64,000 nt of DNA from contig NZ_JACBXD010000010.1 of NCBI RefSeq assembly GCF_013870525.1, positions 1 to 64,000 of the forward strand, given 5' to 3'. This DNA is from Amycolatopsis pittospori (GTDB lineage Bacteria > Actinomycetota > Actinomycetes > Mycobacteriales > Pseudonocardiaceae). Every line of letters starts with the position of its first letter. Positions within the stretch are counted from its first letter, which is position 1. Position numbers and translations under genes: made by a program. The notes under the pieces were generated by a model that was not told the origin of the DNA, searched no databases, and saw nothing but the letters and a program-made list of their open reading frames with translations. Below, piece after piece: positions 31,503 to 40,133 of the stretch.

Positions 31503-32768
31503 TCAGCCGGGGAGGCCCAGCAGAGCACCCAGGCTGGCCAGGCTGACGCCCGGGCTCTGCAGGACGCTCGGCATGCCCTGCGCGGCGCGCAGGCTGGCCA
31601 GTTCCTCGGCCGACCGGCCCGCGTTGGCCGCGACTTCGCCCTGCGACGGGATCTGGGGGACCCCGTTGTACGGCACGTTCTGCGAACCGCGGACGTTGAT
31701 CGGGCTGCCCTTCGGTTCGGCGCAGTACGCGTCGTCCTTCGGGGCGCGGGGCGTGGTGTCGGTGCCTTCGCGGTACTTGTCGAGGCCGATGTAGCCCTTG
31801 GTGCACGAAGGCGGGTTGAACAGGTTGAGCGCGAGGCCCAGGTGCGCGGTGCCGTCCTTGGCGACGCTGTTGGCGCCGGCGGCCAGCAGCGGATAGGTCA
31901 CCAGGCCCTGCTCCAGCCCGTCGAGCCGGGTCACCAGCAGGTTCGACGTGGTGAGCAGGTTCGCGGTCAGCGCGCCCAGCCCCGGCCCCGATTCCGCCAG
32001 CACCTCGCTGATCTGGGTGGCCACCTGCGGGGTGATCCCGATCAGTTTCCGGATGTCGGCGTCGGAGTTCTTCAGCGTGCCCGAAAGCTTGTTGAGGTCG
32101 GCGCTGAACGACTTCATCGAGCTCGCCATGTCGTTCTGCGTGTCGAGGACCTGCCCGCCCTTTTCCAGCAGCTGCACGGTCTGCGGCAGGTATTCCTGCG
32201 CCGTCGCGGTGAAGCTGCGCGCGGTGTCGAGCAGCCGCTGCAGGTCCGGACCGGTGCCGTTGAACGCGTTGTACGACTCGTCGACGACCTTGCGCAGCGA
32301 GTCGGTCGGCACCGACGCCGCGAGGCTGTCGAGGTCGCCGATGAGCTGTTCGGTGGGCACCGGGGTCTTGACCCGGTCGGCCGGGATGACCGCGCCCGGC
32401 TTCAGGAACGGCCCCTTGTCGCCCTTGGGCCGCAGGTCGACGAACTGCTCGCCGACCGCGGACCGGTTCGCGACAACGGCGTCGAGGTCGCTCGGCACGT
32501 CCGGGGCGTCCGGGGCGATGTTGAGGTCGGCTTCCAGCCCGGTCTTGGTCAGGCGCAGTTCGCCGACGCGGCCGATGTTGAAGCCGCGGTAGGTGACTTC
32601 GGCGTTCTGGAAGATGCCGCCGGACTGCTTGAGTTCGAGCTTCACCGTGTAGCCCTCGTCGCCGAAGACCTGGCCGAGGCCGGCGAAGCGGATGAGCGCG
32701 TACACGATCGCGACCACGGAAATGATCACGAACGCGACCAGCTGGATCTTCGTCCTCCGGACCAGCAT
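31503..32768 (-). CDS. mceF: Mce family protein MceF
   Basis: A 421-residue substrate-binding subunit of an Mce lipid importer. An N-terminal membrane anchor (QLVAFVIISVVAIVYALI) precedes the MlaD-like MCE domain (YTVKLELKQSGGIFQNAEVTYRGFNIGRVGEL) and a long helical region that would form the needle-like channel. The C-terminal part has a cysteine pair (PSCTKGY and YCAEPKGSP). The ATG overlaps the mceE TGA by one base. As the sixth Mce protein it completes the A-F hexamer. Confidence 0.92.
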   Translation of the reverse strand: MLVRRTKIQLVAFVIISVVAIVYALIRFAGLGQVFGDEGYTVKLELKQSGGIFQNAEVTYRGFNIGRVGELRLTKTGLEADLNIAPDAPDVPSDLDAVVANRSAVGEQFVDLRPKGDKGPFLKPGAVIPADRVKTPVPTEQLIGDLDSLAASVPTDSLRKVVDESYNAFNGTGPDLQRLLDTARSFTATAQEYLPQTVQLLEKGGQVLDTQNDMASSMKSFSADLNKLSGTLKNSDADIRKLIGITPQVATQISEVLAESGPGLGALTANLLTTSNLLVTRLDGLEQGLVTYPLLAAGANSVAKDGTAHLGLALNLFNPPSCTKGYIGLDKYREGTDTTPRAPKDDAYCAEPKGSPINVRGSQNVPYNGVPQIPSQGEVAANAGRSAEELASLRAAQGMPSVLQSPGVSLASLGALLGLPG

Positions 32769-33973
32769 CAGCCCGCACCTCCCGAAAGCAGGCCGAAGAT
32801 CCCGGCGGGTCCGGTCTGTTGCGGCCGCCCGCCGCCCTGTGTCGTACCCGTCGGGGCACCGCCGGTGCCGCCGACGCTGTCGGGGATCGGCAGCGGCGGG
32901 TTCACCCCCGGTCCCTCGGTCCCACCGGTCAGCCCCGGCACGGGGATGACGTCCTGGAGCGGGTTCTGCCGGCTACGGCCGAGGTTCGCGAGGATCTCCT
33001 TGAGGTTCAGGTCGACCTTCGCGAACAGGTTGAAGTAGTCGCCCTTGACGCCGTCGTAGGAGGCGTCGCTGAACGGGAAGGTCAGCAGGATTTCCAACGC
33101 CTTGGGCAGATCCGCCCCGGTCTCGCCGAGCTTCTGCAGCGTCGGCTGCAGCGCCTTGAGGTCGGCGACGAGGTCTTCCTTGCTCTTGTTCACCGTGTCG
33201 ATGGCGACGCCGGAGAGGTTGTCGAGCGCGTTGAGCATGGTCACCAGCTGGCCGCGCTGCTGCTCCAGCACACCGAGGCCGGGGCCGAGGTTGTCGACCG
33301 CGCCGACCAGTTTGTCCTTCTGGCCGTTCAGCGTGGACGAGAGCCGGTTCAGCCCGTCGAGCGCCCGCGTGATGTTCGCGGACTGCTTGTCCAGGTTCGT
33401 CACCAGCTGGTTGGTGTTGTTCAGCAGCGCCTTGAGTTCCGGCGACCGGCCGCTCGTGGCGTTGTTCAGTTCCTTGGTGATGGTGTTGAGCTGCTCCACG
33501 CCACCGCCGTTGAGCAGCAGCGAAAGCGCACCGAGCAGCTCTTCGACCTCGACACTGCGGTTCGTGCGGGCCAGCGGGATCACCGCGTTGTCGGCGAGTT
33601 TGCCCTGTCCGTCGGTGGGCGCGGCCAGTTCGACGTATTTCTCGCCGAGCAGGCTCGACTGCCGCACGTTGGCCAGCGCGTTCGCCGGCAGCTTCACGTC
33701 GCCGTTGACCCGCAGCGTGACCTCGGCGTTCCAGCCGTCCGGGGTCAGCCCGATCGCCTCGACGCGGCCGATGGCGACCTCGTTGACCTTCACCCCGGCC
33801 TGCGGGGTCAGGTCCAGCACGTCCCGGAACTGCACCTTGACCGTGTACGGGTGGTCGCCGAGTTCGGCGCCACCGGGCAGCGGGATGTCGTAGATGCCGC
33901 TGAACGCGCAGCCGCTCAACGTCAGCGCCGCGACCGTTCCGGCGGCCGCGAGGGAGAGAATCCTCTTCTTCAT
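32768..33973 (-). CDS. mceE: Mce family lipoprotein MceE
   Basis: A 401-residue Mce protein with a lipoprotein signal (MKKRILSLAAAGTVAALTLSGC, lipobox LSGC), as is usual for the fifth mce gene (LprK type). The MCE domain reads HPYTVKVQFRDVLDLTPQAGVKVNEVAIGRVEAI, followed by long helices and a Pro/Gly-rich C-terminus. ATG at 33973 overlaps the mceD stop by one base. It is the only lipidated Mce subunit of this operon. Confidence 0.93.
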   Translation of the reverse strand: MKKRILSLAAAGTVAALTLSGCAFSGIYDIPLPGGAELGDHPYTVKVQFRDVLDLTPQAGVKVNEVAIGRVEAIGLTPDGWNAEVTLRVNGDVKLPANALANVRQSSLLGEKYVELAAPTDGQGKLADNAVIPLARTNRSVEVEELLGALSLLLNGGGVEQLNTITKELNNATSGRSPELKALLNNTNQLVTNLDKQSANITRALDGLNRLSSTLNGQKDKLVGAVDNLGPGLGVLEQQRGQLVTMLNALDNLSGVAIDTVNKSKEDLVADLKALQPTLQKLGETGADLPKALEILLTFPFSDASYDGVKGDYFNLFAKVDLNLKEILANLGRSRQNPLQDVIPVPGLTGGTEGPGVNPPLPIPDSVGGTGGAPTGTTQGGGRPQQTGPAGIFGLLSGGAG

Positions 33974-35151
33974 CACTTCACCGCCGATCCGTAGAGCTGA
34001 CCCGCGATGGGGAGCGGAAGCGGCGGCAGCTGGCCCGCCTGCGCGGACTGGATCACCTGCGCGATGGAGGGCAGCGGCACCAGCCCGTCGACCAGTCCGG
34101 CGATCCCCTTGCACGCGTCGCCCAGCGCGTCGAGCGCCTCCGGGGTCTGCTTGAGCAGGTTGCACACCATCACCAGCGGCGGCTGGGTGAGCTCGTTCAG
34201 GTTGGCCCGCGCGTCGAGCGTGCCCGACGAGGCGTTGTAGGTGTTGACCAGGTTTCCGAGGCCGACCGGGGCGACGTCGAGGATCTCCGCGAGCGCGCCG
34301 CGCTGGTCGACGAGCACCTTGGTGACACTGGCCAGCTTGTCCACATTGGACTTGAGCCGGTCGCGGTTCTTCTCGATGAAGCCCTGCACCGCGGTGAGCG
34401 TGTCGGACAGCTGCTTCACCGTGGCGGCGAGGTTTTCCCGCTCCCCCGCGAGGAATCCGCTGACGTCGGCGAGCTGACGCTCGAAGTCGCGGACCTGCGA
34501 GTCGCTGTTCACCAGCGTCTGGGAGAAGGAGCCGAGGTTCTCGACGGTCTTGAACAGGTCGTCCTTGTTACCCGACAACGTGCCCGCGGCCTGGCCGAGT
34601 TTGGTGATCGTGTCGTGCAGTGCCTGCCCGTTGCCGTCGAAGTTCTTCGCGGCGGTGTCGAGCAGGTTCGACAGCGAACCGTTCTTGTTGGCGCCGTTGG
34701 GGCCGAGCGATTTGCTGACCCGGGAGAGGCTGGCGGCGAGTTCGTCGACCTCCAGGGGGACCTCGGTGCGGTCGAGGCCGATGACGGCGCCGTCGTCGAT
34801 TCGCGGGCCACCCTTGTAGGCCGGGGCGAGCTGCACGTAGCGGTCGCTGACCAGCGACGGCGACACGATGATCGCCTTGGCGTCCGCGGGCACCGCCACC
34901 GAACGGTCGTATTCGAGTTCGACGCGAACCTGGTTGCCCATCGGCTGGATCTTGGTGATCGTGCCCATGTCCACGCCGAGCATGCGGACGCTGTTGCCCT
35001 CGTAGAGGCCGACGGCTCCGGCGAAGTAGGCGGTCAGGTGGTTGCGGCCGGCGTCCTTGAGCGTCCACCACAGCGCGCCGGCGACCACCAGCGCGAGCAC
35101 GATCGCGATCGTGAAACCGCGCGTGAGGCTTTGTCCGAGACGGGTACTCAT
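33973..35151 (-). CDS. mceD: Mce family protein MceD
   Basis: A 392-residue Mce protein from the ATG at 35151, which overlaps the mceC stop by four bases (ATGA). Membrane anchor GFTIAIVLALVVAGALWWTL, MCE domain HLTAYFAGAVGLYEGNSVRMLGVDMGTITKI, then extended helices and a conserved-looking C-terminal domain (NELTQPPLVMVCNLLKQTPEALDALGDAC). Fourth of six Mce proteins. Confidence 0.93.
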   Translation of the reverse strand: MSTRLGQSLTRGFTIAIVLALVVAGALWWTLKDAGRNHLTAYFAGAVGLYEGNSVRMLGVDMGTITKIQPMGNQVRVELEYDRSVAVPADAKAIIVSPSLVSDRYVQLAPAYKGGPRIDDGAVIGLDRTEVPLEVDELAASLSRVSKSLGPNGANKNGSLSNLLDTAAKNFDGNGQALHDTITKLGQAAGTLSGNKDDLFKTVENLGSFSQTLVNSDSQVRDFERQLADVSGFLAGERENLAATVKQLSDTLTAVQGFIEKNRDRLKSNVDKLASVTKVLVDQRGALAEILDVAPVGLGNLVNTYNASSGTLDARANLNELTQPPLVMVCNLLKQTPEALDALGDACKGIAGLVDGLVPLPSIAQVIQSAQAGQLPPLPLPIAGQLYGSAVK

Positions 35152-36134
35152 TTGTCGTAGCACCCCTTCTCGTTGATCGGCCCGAACGACGGGAGCACGA
35201 GACCGCAGATGTAGTTGTCGAACCAGCGGCCGTTGCCGATCGTGTTGGTGAACACCCGGATGAACGGCGCGAACCGCGCGATGCCCTGGCCGAGCGCGTC
35301 CTGGTTGCGCTGCAGCATCGAAGTCAGCTGGTCGAGCTGGGTGAGCACCGGGTCGAGCTGCGCGTCGTTGTCGTCGACCAGACCCTTCAGCTGGGTGGCC
35401 AGATTGCGCGAACCGTCCAGCAGCGCGGAGATCGCGTCCTTGCGGCGCGACACCTCCCCGAGCAGCTTGTTGCCATCGGCCAGGAGCTTCTGGAACTCGG
35501 CGTCGCGGTCGACGAGCGTCTGCGAGACCTGCCGCGTGTTCGCGAGCAGCGTCGACAACTGCGTGTCCCGCGAAGCGATCGTGTCCGAGAGGCGGGAAAG
35601 ACCCGTCAAGGCGCCCTTCACGTCGGCCGGGGTGTCGGCGAAGGTGTCCGTGATGACGTCGAAGCTCTTCGCCAGCTGCGTGGTGTCGATGTCGTCGACG
35701 GTCTGCGAAAGCCCGCGGAAGGCGTCGAGGACGTCGAACGGCGAGACCGTCCGGTCACGCGGGATGGTCGCGCTCGGATCCAGCGTGCGCTGCCCCTGCG
35801 GGTCCAGCGCCAGGTACTTCTGGCCGAGCACCGTCTTGATCTTGATCGCCGCGCTGGTCTTGTCACCCAGCCAGGCGTCCTTGACCTTGAAGGAGATCCG
35901 GACCTTGTCGCCGTCGAGCTTGATCTCGGAGACCTTGCCGACCTTCACCCCGGCGACCCGGACGTCGTTGTCCTCCTGCAGGCCCGAAGCCTCGGAGAAG
36001 TCCGCGCTGTAGGTCGTCCCGCCGCCGATCACGGGCAGGTCCTCGGAGTTGAGCGCGGCGAGGAAACCGAGCAGCAGCACCGAGATGCCGACGAGCGCGA
36101 TCGGGATCGGATTGCGTTTCTGGAACGACTTCAT
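35148..36134 (-). CDS. mceC: Mce family protein MceC
   Basis: A 328-residue Mce protein. The chosen ATG at 36134 overlaps the mceB stop by four bases. An anchor (PIPIALVGISVLLLGFLAAL) leads to the MCE domain (YSADFSEASGLQEDNDVRVAGVKVGKVSEI) and a helical channel region. It ends near RWFDNYICGLVLPSFGPINEKGCYDK with two cysteines, a terminal feature shared with other MceC proteins. Third Mce protein. Confidence 0.93.
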   Translation of the reverse strand: MKSFQKRNPIPIALVGISVLLLGFLAALNSEDLPVIGGGTTYSADFSEASGLQEDNDVRVAGVKVGKVSEIKLDGDKVRISFKVKDAWLGDKTSAAIKIKTVLGQKYLALDPQGQRTLDPSATIPRDRTVSPFDVLDAFRGLSQTVDDIDTTQLAKSFDVITDTFADTPADVKGALTGLSRLSDTIASRDTQLSTLLANTRQVSQTLVDRDAEFQKLLADGNKLLGEVSRRKDAISALLDGSRNLATQLKGLVDDNDAQLDPVLTQLDQLTSMLQRNQDALGQGIARFAPFIRVFTNTIGNGRWFDNYICGLVLPSFGPINEKGCYDK

Positions 36135-37162
36135 GCCGTGCACCTCGCCCGGTTGACCGGCAGCAGCGGCAGGTTGATCGGTTCGTTGATCAGCGGAGGC
36201 AGGGCGACGGCTCCTGACAATTCACAGGCGAAGAAGTTGAACCAGGATCCGTAGTCGGCGGTGCGGGTCAGCGCCGTCACCTTCTGCGGCATGAACTGGA
36301 TGAAGTGCTCGACGATCGGCTGGCTGTCGTTGAGGTTCTTGGTCAGGTCGCCGAGCGCCGCGATGTCCTTCTTGAGCGGCTCGCGAGCCTCACCGAGCAG
36401 CCCGGACGTCGTCTGCGCGAGTGTCCCGAGCGAATCGATGGCGTCACCGATCGGCTCGCGGTCCGCGGCCAGCCCCGAGACCAGCTGCTGCAGCTTGACG
36501 ATCAGGTCGTTCAGCTGCGGCGTGTGCGCGTTGACCGTGTCGAGCACCGAGTTCAGGTTGTCGATGACCTCACCGATCACCTGGTCCTTGTCGGAGATCG
36601 TGGTCGCCAGCGAAGCGGTGTGCTGCAGCAGGCTTTCGATCGTGCCGCCCTCGCCCTGCAGGACCTGGATGACCTCGTAGGACAGCTTGTTGATGTCGTC
36701 CGGGTTGAGCGCGGTGAACAGCGGTTTGAACCCGTTGAACAGCTGCGTCAGGTCGAGCGCAGGCGTGGTCCGCTCCAGCGGGATGTTCCCGCCGGGTTCC
36801 AGCGTCTTGCCGGAGGAGTCGGTGCCCTGCCCGAGGGAGAGGTAGCGCTGGCCGACCAGGTTCCGGAACTTGATCTGCGCGGTCACCCCGGCGGGCAGTT
36901 TGCGGCCGGCGTCCACTTCGAACTCGATCTCGGCCTGGCGCCGGTCGACGATGCGGACCTCCTTGACCTGCCCCACCCGGACGCCGGCGATGCGGACGTC
37001 GTCGTTGGGCAGCACCAGGGTCGCGTCGCTGAAGCGCGCCTTGTAGGCGTTGGTGCTGGTGGTGTTGATGTTGGCGATGCTGATCCCGAGGATCGTCGTG
37101 AACAGCACGGTGATCACGACGAAGACGCAGAGTTTGATCAGCGGTGCGAGCAGTCCCCTCAC
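36131..37162 (-). CDS. mceB: Mce family protein MceB
   Basis: A 343-residue Mce protein starting at GTG 37162, which overlaps the mceA stop (GTGA). Anchor PLIKLCVFVVITVLFTTILGISI, MCE domain YKARFSDATLVLPNDDVRIAGVRVGQVKEV, a helical region, and a C-terminus with SWFNFFACELSG and RARCTA cysteines, as seen in other MceB proteins. Second Mce protein. Confidence 0.93.
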   Translation of the reverse strand: MRGLLAPLIKLCVFVVITVLFTTILGISIANINTTSTNAYKARFSDATLVLPNDDVRIAGVRVGQVKEVRIVDRRQAEIEFEVDAGRKLPAGVTAQIKFRNLVGQRYLSLGQGTDSSGKTLEPGGNIPLERTTPALDLTQLFNGFKPLFTALNPDDINKLSYEVIQVLQGEGGTIESLLQHTASLATTISDKDQVIGEVIDNLNSVLDTVNAHTPQLNDLIVKLQQLVSGLAADREPIGDAIDSLGTLAQTTSGLLGEAREPLKKDIAALGDLTKNLNDSQPIVEHFIQFMPQKVTALTRTADYGSWFNFFACELSGAVALPPLINEPINLPLLPVNRARCTA

Positions 37163-38502
37163 TGGACGTGCACCTCCGCTCCCCGGTAGAGCGGGCCGAC
37201 GAGCAGCGAGCCCCAGCCAGGCACGTCCGAGGCGGACATGCCGACCTGCGGGGCGACCAGCTGCGCGAGGAAGTCCGACTCCGATGTGCTGAAGGTCGGG
37301 TTACCGGCGGGCGCGCCGCCGCCGTTGCCGTTGTAGCCGCCGTAGTTCGCGGCGTTGTTGGACGGCGAGAGACCGTCGTTGGCCGACCGGGCGGGCGCCT
37401 TGTGCGTCGTGCCGTCCTGGATCGGGCCGTCGGGGGGATCCTGCGGGAACGGGTCCGGGAACTGCTTCAGGTCGTAGCAGCGCGGACCGCGCTTGTCCTC
37501 GAACTTCGGCTCGTCCTTGCCGGGCAGGTACGGGCCGCGGTTGACGGTGATCTCGATGGTCGCGTGCAGACCCGGCCGGTCGGTGCCCTTGCCGAGCGCC
37601 TGGTCGATCTTCGGCAGGACGTCCGCCATCTGCCCGATCACGCACGGATACTCCGGCGCGTACTTCGCCAGCAGTTCCGCCGTCGGGCGGGCACTGTCGG
37701 CGAGACGGATCAGGTTGTCGGCGTTGTTCCGCAGGAAGGTGTGCAGATCGACCGAGGCCTGGGTGACGCTGCCGTAGAGGTTCTGCAGGTTCATCTTCTG
37801 GTCGACCACGGTGCGCGTCGTGGTGCTCAGGTTGTCCAGCGTCTGCACCAGATCCGGCGCGACGGCGCTGAAGTTGTCCGAGAACTCCGCGAGCTCCTTG
37901 AGGTTCTGCTGGAGCTGGGGCACGTGCGGGTTCAGGTCGCCGACGTAGGTGCCGAGCTGCGCGAGGGTGTCGCCGAGCTGGTCGCCGCGGCCGTTGAGCG
38001 CGGTGGAGATCGCCGAAAGCGTGCTCGACAGCTTCTGCGGCTGGACGGCCTGGAGTACGGGCATCAGATGGGCGAAGGCCTGTTCGAGTTCGACCGCGCT
38101 GGACGTGCGGTCCTGGGTGATCACGTCGCCCGCGGCGATCGTCTTCGACGACGGCTCGTCCGGGATCTCCAGGGAAACGAAACGCTCCCCGAACAACGTC
38201 TTCGGCAGGAATCGCGCGGAAACGTTCTGGGGGATCAGTTTCGCCGACTCCGGATTCAGCGCGAGGGTGAGTTCCGCGCCGTCCGGCGTCGCGGTGATGT
38301 CCTGCACCGAACCGACGATGAGGCCACGGACCTTCACGTCGGACTGCTTCAGCAACTGGTTCCCGATGCTGCTCGACTGCAGCTTCACGCTCACGACGGG
38401 TGTGAAGGCCTTCTTGTACAGCGCGATGCTCAGCGCCACACCGCCGATGAGCACGGCGACCAAGAGCAGGCCCAACAACCTGCGCCGGACTGTCGCGATC
38501 AT
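37159..38502 (-). CDS. mceA: Mce family protein MceA
   Basis: A 447-residue Mce protein. The N-terminal anchor (LLGLLLVAVLIGGVALSIALY) is followed by the MCE domain (VSVKLQSSSIGNQLLKQSDVKVRGLIVGSVQDI), helices, an external segment with YPCVIGQMADVLPKID, and a Gly/Asn/Pro-rich region (NNAANYGGYNGNGGGAPAGN) before a hydrophobic end. ATG overlaps the yrbEB stop. First of the six Mce proteins. The lipid carried cannot be read from the sequence. Confidence 0.93.
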   Translation of the reverse strand: MIATVRRRLLGLLLVAVLIGGVALSIALYKKAFTPVVSVKLQSSSIGNQLLKQSDVKVRGLIVGSVQDITATPDGAELTLALNPESAKLIPQNVSARFLPKTLFGERFVSLEIPDEPSSKTIAAGDVITQDRTSSAVELEQAFAHLMPVLQAVQPQKLSSTLSAISTALNGRGDQLGDTLAQLGTYVGDLNPHVPQLQQNLKELAEFSDNFSAVAPDLVQTLDNLSTTTRTVVDQKMNLQNLYGSVTQASVDLHTFLRNNADNLIRLADSARPTAELLAKYAPEYPCVIGQMADVLPKIDQALGKGTDRPGLHATIEITVNRGPYLPGKDEPKFEDKRGPRCYDLKQFPDPFPQDPPDGPIQDGTTHKAPARSANDGLSPSNNAANYGGYNGNGGGAPAGNPTFSTSESDFLAQLVAPQVGMSASDVPGWGSLLVGPLYRGAEVHVQ

Positions 38503-39335
38503 CCTGCGATCCTCACCGTGACGTCGGTTCCCCAGATCGCGAAACCGATGAAGAAGTTCATGATGGACACCGTGACGATGCTCAGCCGGACCGCCTTACC
38601 GACCGCGACACCGACACCGGCGGGGCCACCGGAGGCCCGGTAACCGAAATAGCAATGGGACAGGATGATCAAGACGCTGAACAACAGCACCTTGATGAAC
38701 GAATACAACACATCCTGTGGTGGTAGGAACAGGTCGAAGTAATGGTCGTAGGTACCCGCTGACTGGTTGTAGATGTAGATAACGACCAACCGGGACGCCA
38801 GATACGAACTCAACAGGCCGATCACGTACAGCGGGATGACCGCGACGAAACCGGCGATGATCCGCGTCGTCACCAGATACGGCAGGCTCGGCACACCCAT
38901 CACTTCGAGCGCGTCGATCTCCTCGGAGATCCGCATCGCGCCGAGCTGGGCGGTGAAACCGGCGCCGACCGTCGCCGACAGCGCGAGGCCCGCGACCAGC
39001 GGCGCGATCTCGCGGGTGTTGAAGAACGCGGTCAGGAAGCCGGTGAAGGCCGAGGTGCCGATCGAGTTCAACGCCGAGTAGCCCTGCAGACCGACGAGGA
39101 CACCGGTGAACAGCGTCAGGCCGACCATCACGCCGACAGTGCCGCCGATGACCGCGAGCGAGCCGGAACCGAAGCTCACCTCGGCCAGCAGCCGCAGGAC
39201 CTCTTTGGTGTAGCGGCGCAACGTCCGCGGCGTCCACAGCAACGCGCGGCCGTAGAAGGACATCTGGTCGCCGAGGTTGTCCAGCGTCTGCAATGGACGG
39301 TTGGCGACCCGCTTGGCGCCCTGGAGGAAGGTCAT
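38499..39335 (-). CDS. yrbEB: YrbE-type permease B of the Mce transporter
   Basis: A 278-residue MlaE-family integral membrane permease with about five or six membrane segments. Diagnostic sequence: FGSGSLAVIGGTVGVMVGLTLFTGVLVGLQ, the cytoplasmic coupling region GAMRISEEIDALEVMGVPSLPYLVTTRI, and a final segment IVTVSIMNFFIGFAIWG. It pairs with YrbEA to form the inner-membrane channel driven by MceG. ATG start three bases after the yrbEA stop; its own stop overlaps mceA. Confidence 0.93.
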   Translation of the reverse strand: MTFLQGAKRVANRPLQTLDNLGDQMSFYGRALLWTPRTLRRYTKEVLRLLAEVSFGSGSLAVIGGTVGVMVGLTLFTGVLVGLQGYSALNSIGTSAFTGFLTAFFNTREIAPLVAGLALSATVGAGFTAQLGAMRISEEIDALEVMGVPSLPYLVTTRIIAGFVAVIPLYVIGLLSSYLASRLVVIYIYNQSAGTYDHYFDLFLPPQDVLYSFIKVLLFSVLIILSHCYFGYRASGGPAGVGVAVGKAVRLSIVTVSIMNFFIGFAIWGTDVTVRIAG

Positions 39336-39338
39336 GCG

Positions 39339-40133
39339 TCAGTCCAGCTTTCCGGGCACGATCTGCAGGTAGATCAGCGTGATCACGAAGTTCACCACGA
39401 ACAGCATGAGGAACGTGATGACGACCGACTGGTTCACCGCGTCCCCGACGCCCTTCGGGCCACCGGACGGGTTCAGTCCCCGGTACGAGGCGACGACCGC
39501 GGCGATGAAGCCGAAGATCAGCGCCTTCAGCTCGCCGACCCAGAGGTCCGGCAGCTGCGCCAGCGCGGAGAAGCTCGCCAGGTACGCACCCGGCGTACCG
39601 CCCTGGAGGACGACGTTGAAGAAGTAGCCACCGAGCACGCCGATGACGCTGACCATGCCGTTGAGCAGGAGCGCCACCAGCATCATCGCGAGCACACGCG
39701 GCACGATCAGCCGCTGCACCGCGGAGACGCCGAGCACCTCCATGGCGTCGATCTCTTCACGGATCGTCCGCGCGCCGATGTCGGCACAGACGGCGCTACC
39801 GCCCGCGCCCGCCACCAGCAGCGCGGTGACCAGCGGACTGGCCTGCTGCACGGTGGCGAGCACCGACCCGGCGCCCGTGTACGACTGGGCGCCGAGCTGG
39901 CGGGCGAGCGAACCGAACTGAAGCGAGATGACCGCGCCGAACGGGATCGCGACGAGCGCCGTCGGCAGGATCGTGACACTCGCGATGAACCAGGCCTGCT
40001 GGATGAACTCCCGCAGCTGGAACGGGCGCTGGAAGATGCCACGAACGATGTCGAGGCCGAGAGCGAACAGGTTCCCGGTCTCGCGCAACATGCCGATCCC
40101 GGGAATCTTCGCCGATGAAGCCGAAGAGCTCAC
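39339..40133 (-). CDS. yrbEA: YrbE-type permease A of the Mce transporter
   Basis: A 264-residue MlaE-family permease. GTG start at 40133, overlapping the mceG stop by four bases. The coupling helix region is DIGARTIREEIDAMEVLGVSAVQRLIVPRVLA, with flanking membrane segments (FIASVTILPTALVAIPFGAVISL and FLMLFVVNFVITLIYLQ). Partner of YrbEB. The stop lies directly before yrbEB. Confidence 0.93.
   Translation of the reverse strand: MSSSASSAKIPGIGMLRETGNLFALGLDIVRGIFQRPFQLREFIQQAWFIASVTILPTALVAIPFGAVISLQFGSLARQLGAQSYTGAGSVLATVQQASPLVTALLVAGAGGSAVCADIGARTIREEIDAMEVLGVSAVQRLIVPRVLAMMLVALLLNGMVSVIGVLGGYFFNVVLQGGTPGAYLASFSALAQLPDLWVGELKALIFGFIAAVVASYRGLNPSGGPKGVGDAVNQSVVITFLMLFVVNFVITLIYLQIVPGKLD

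Noticed and set aside
30949..32859. A 636-codon open frame running antisense-phase through mceF into the mam gene.
   Set aside because: Only its last 173 codons encode a recognisable Mam protein with its own ATG and ribosome site; the rest is an off-frame reading of mceF.
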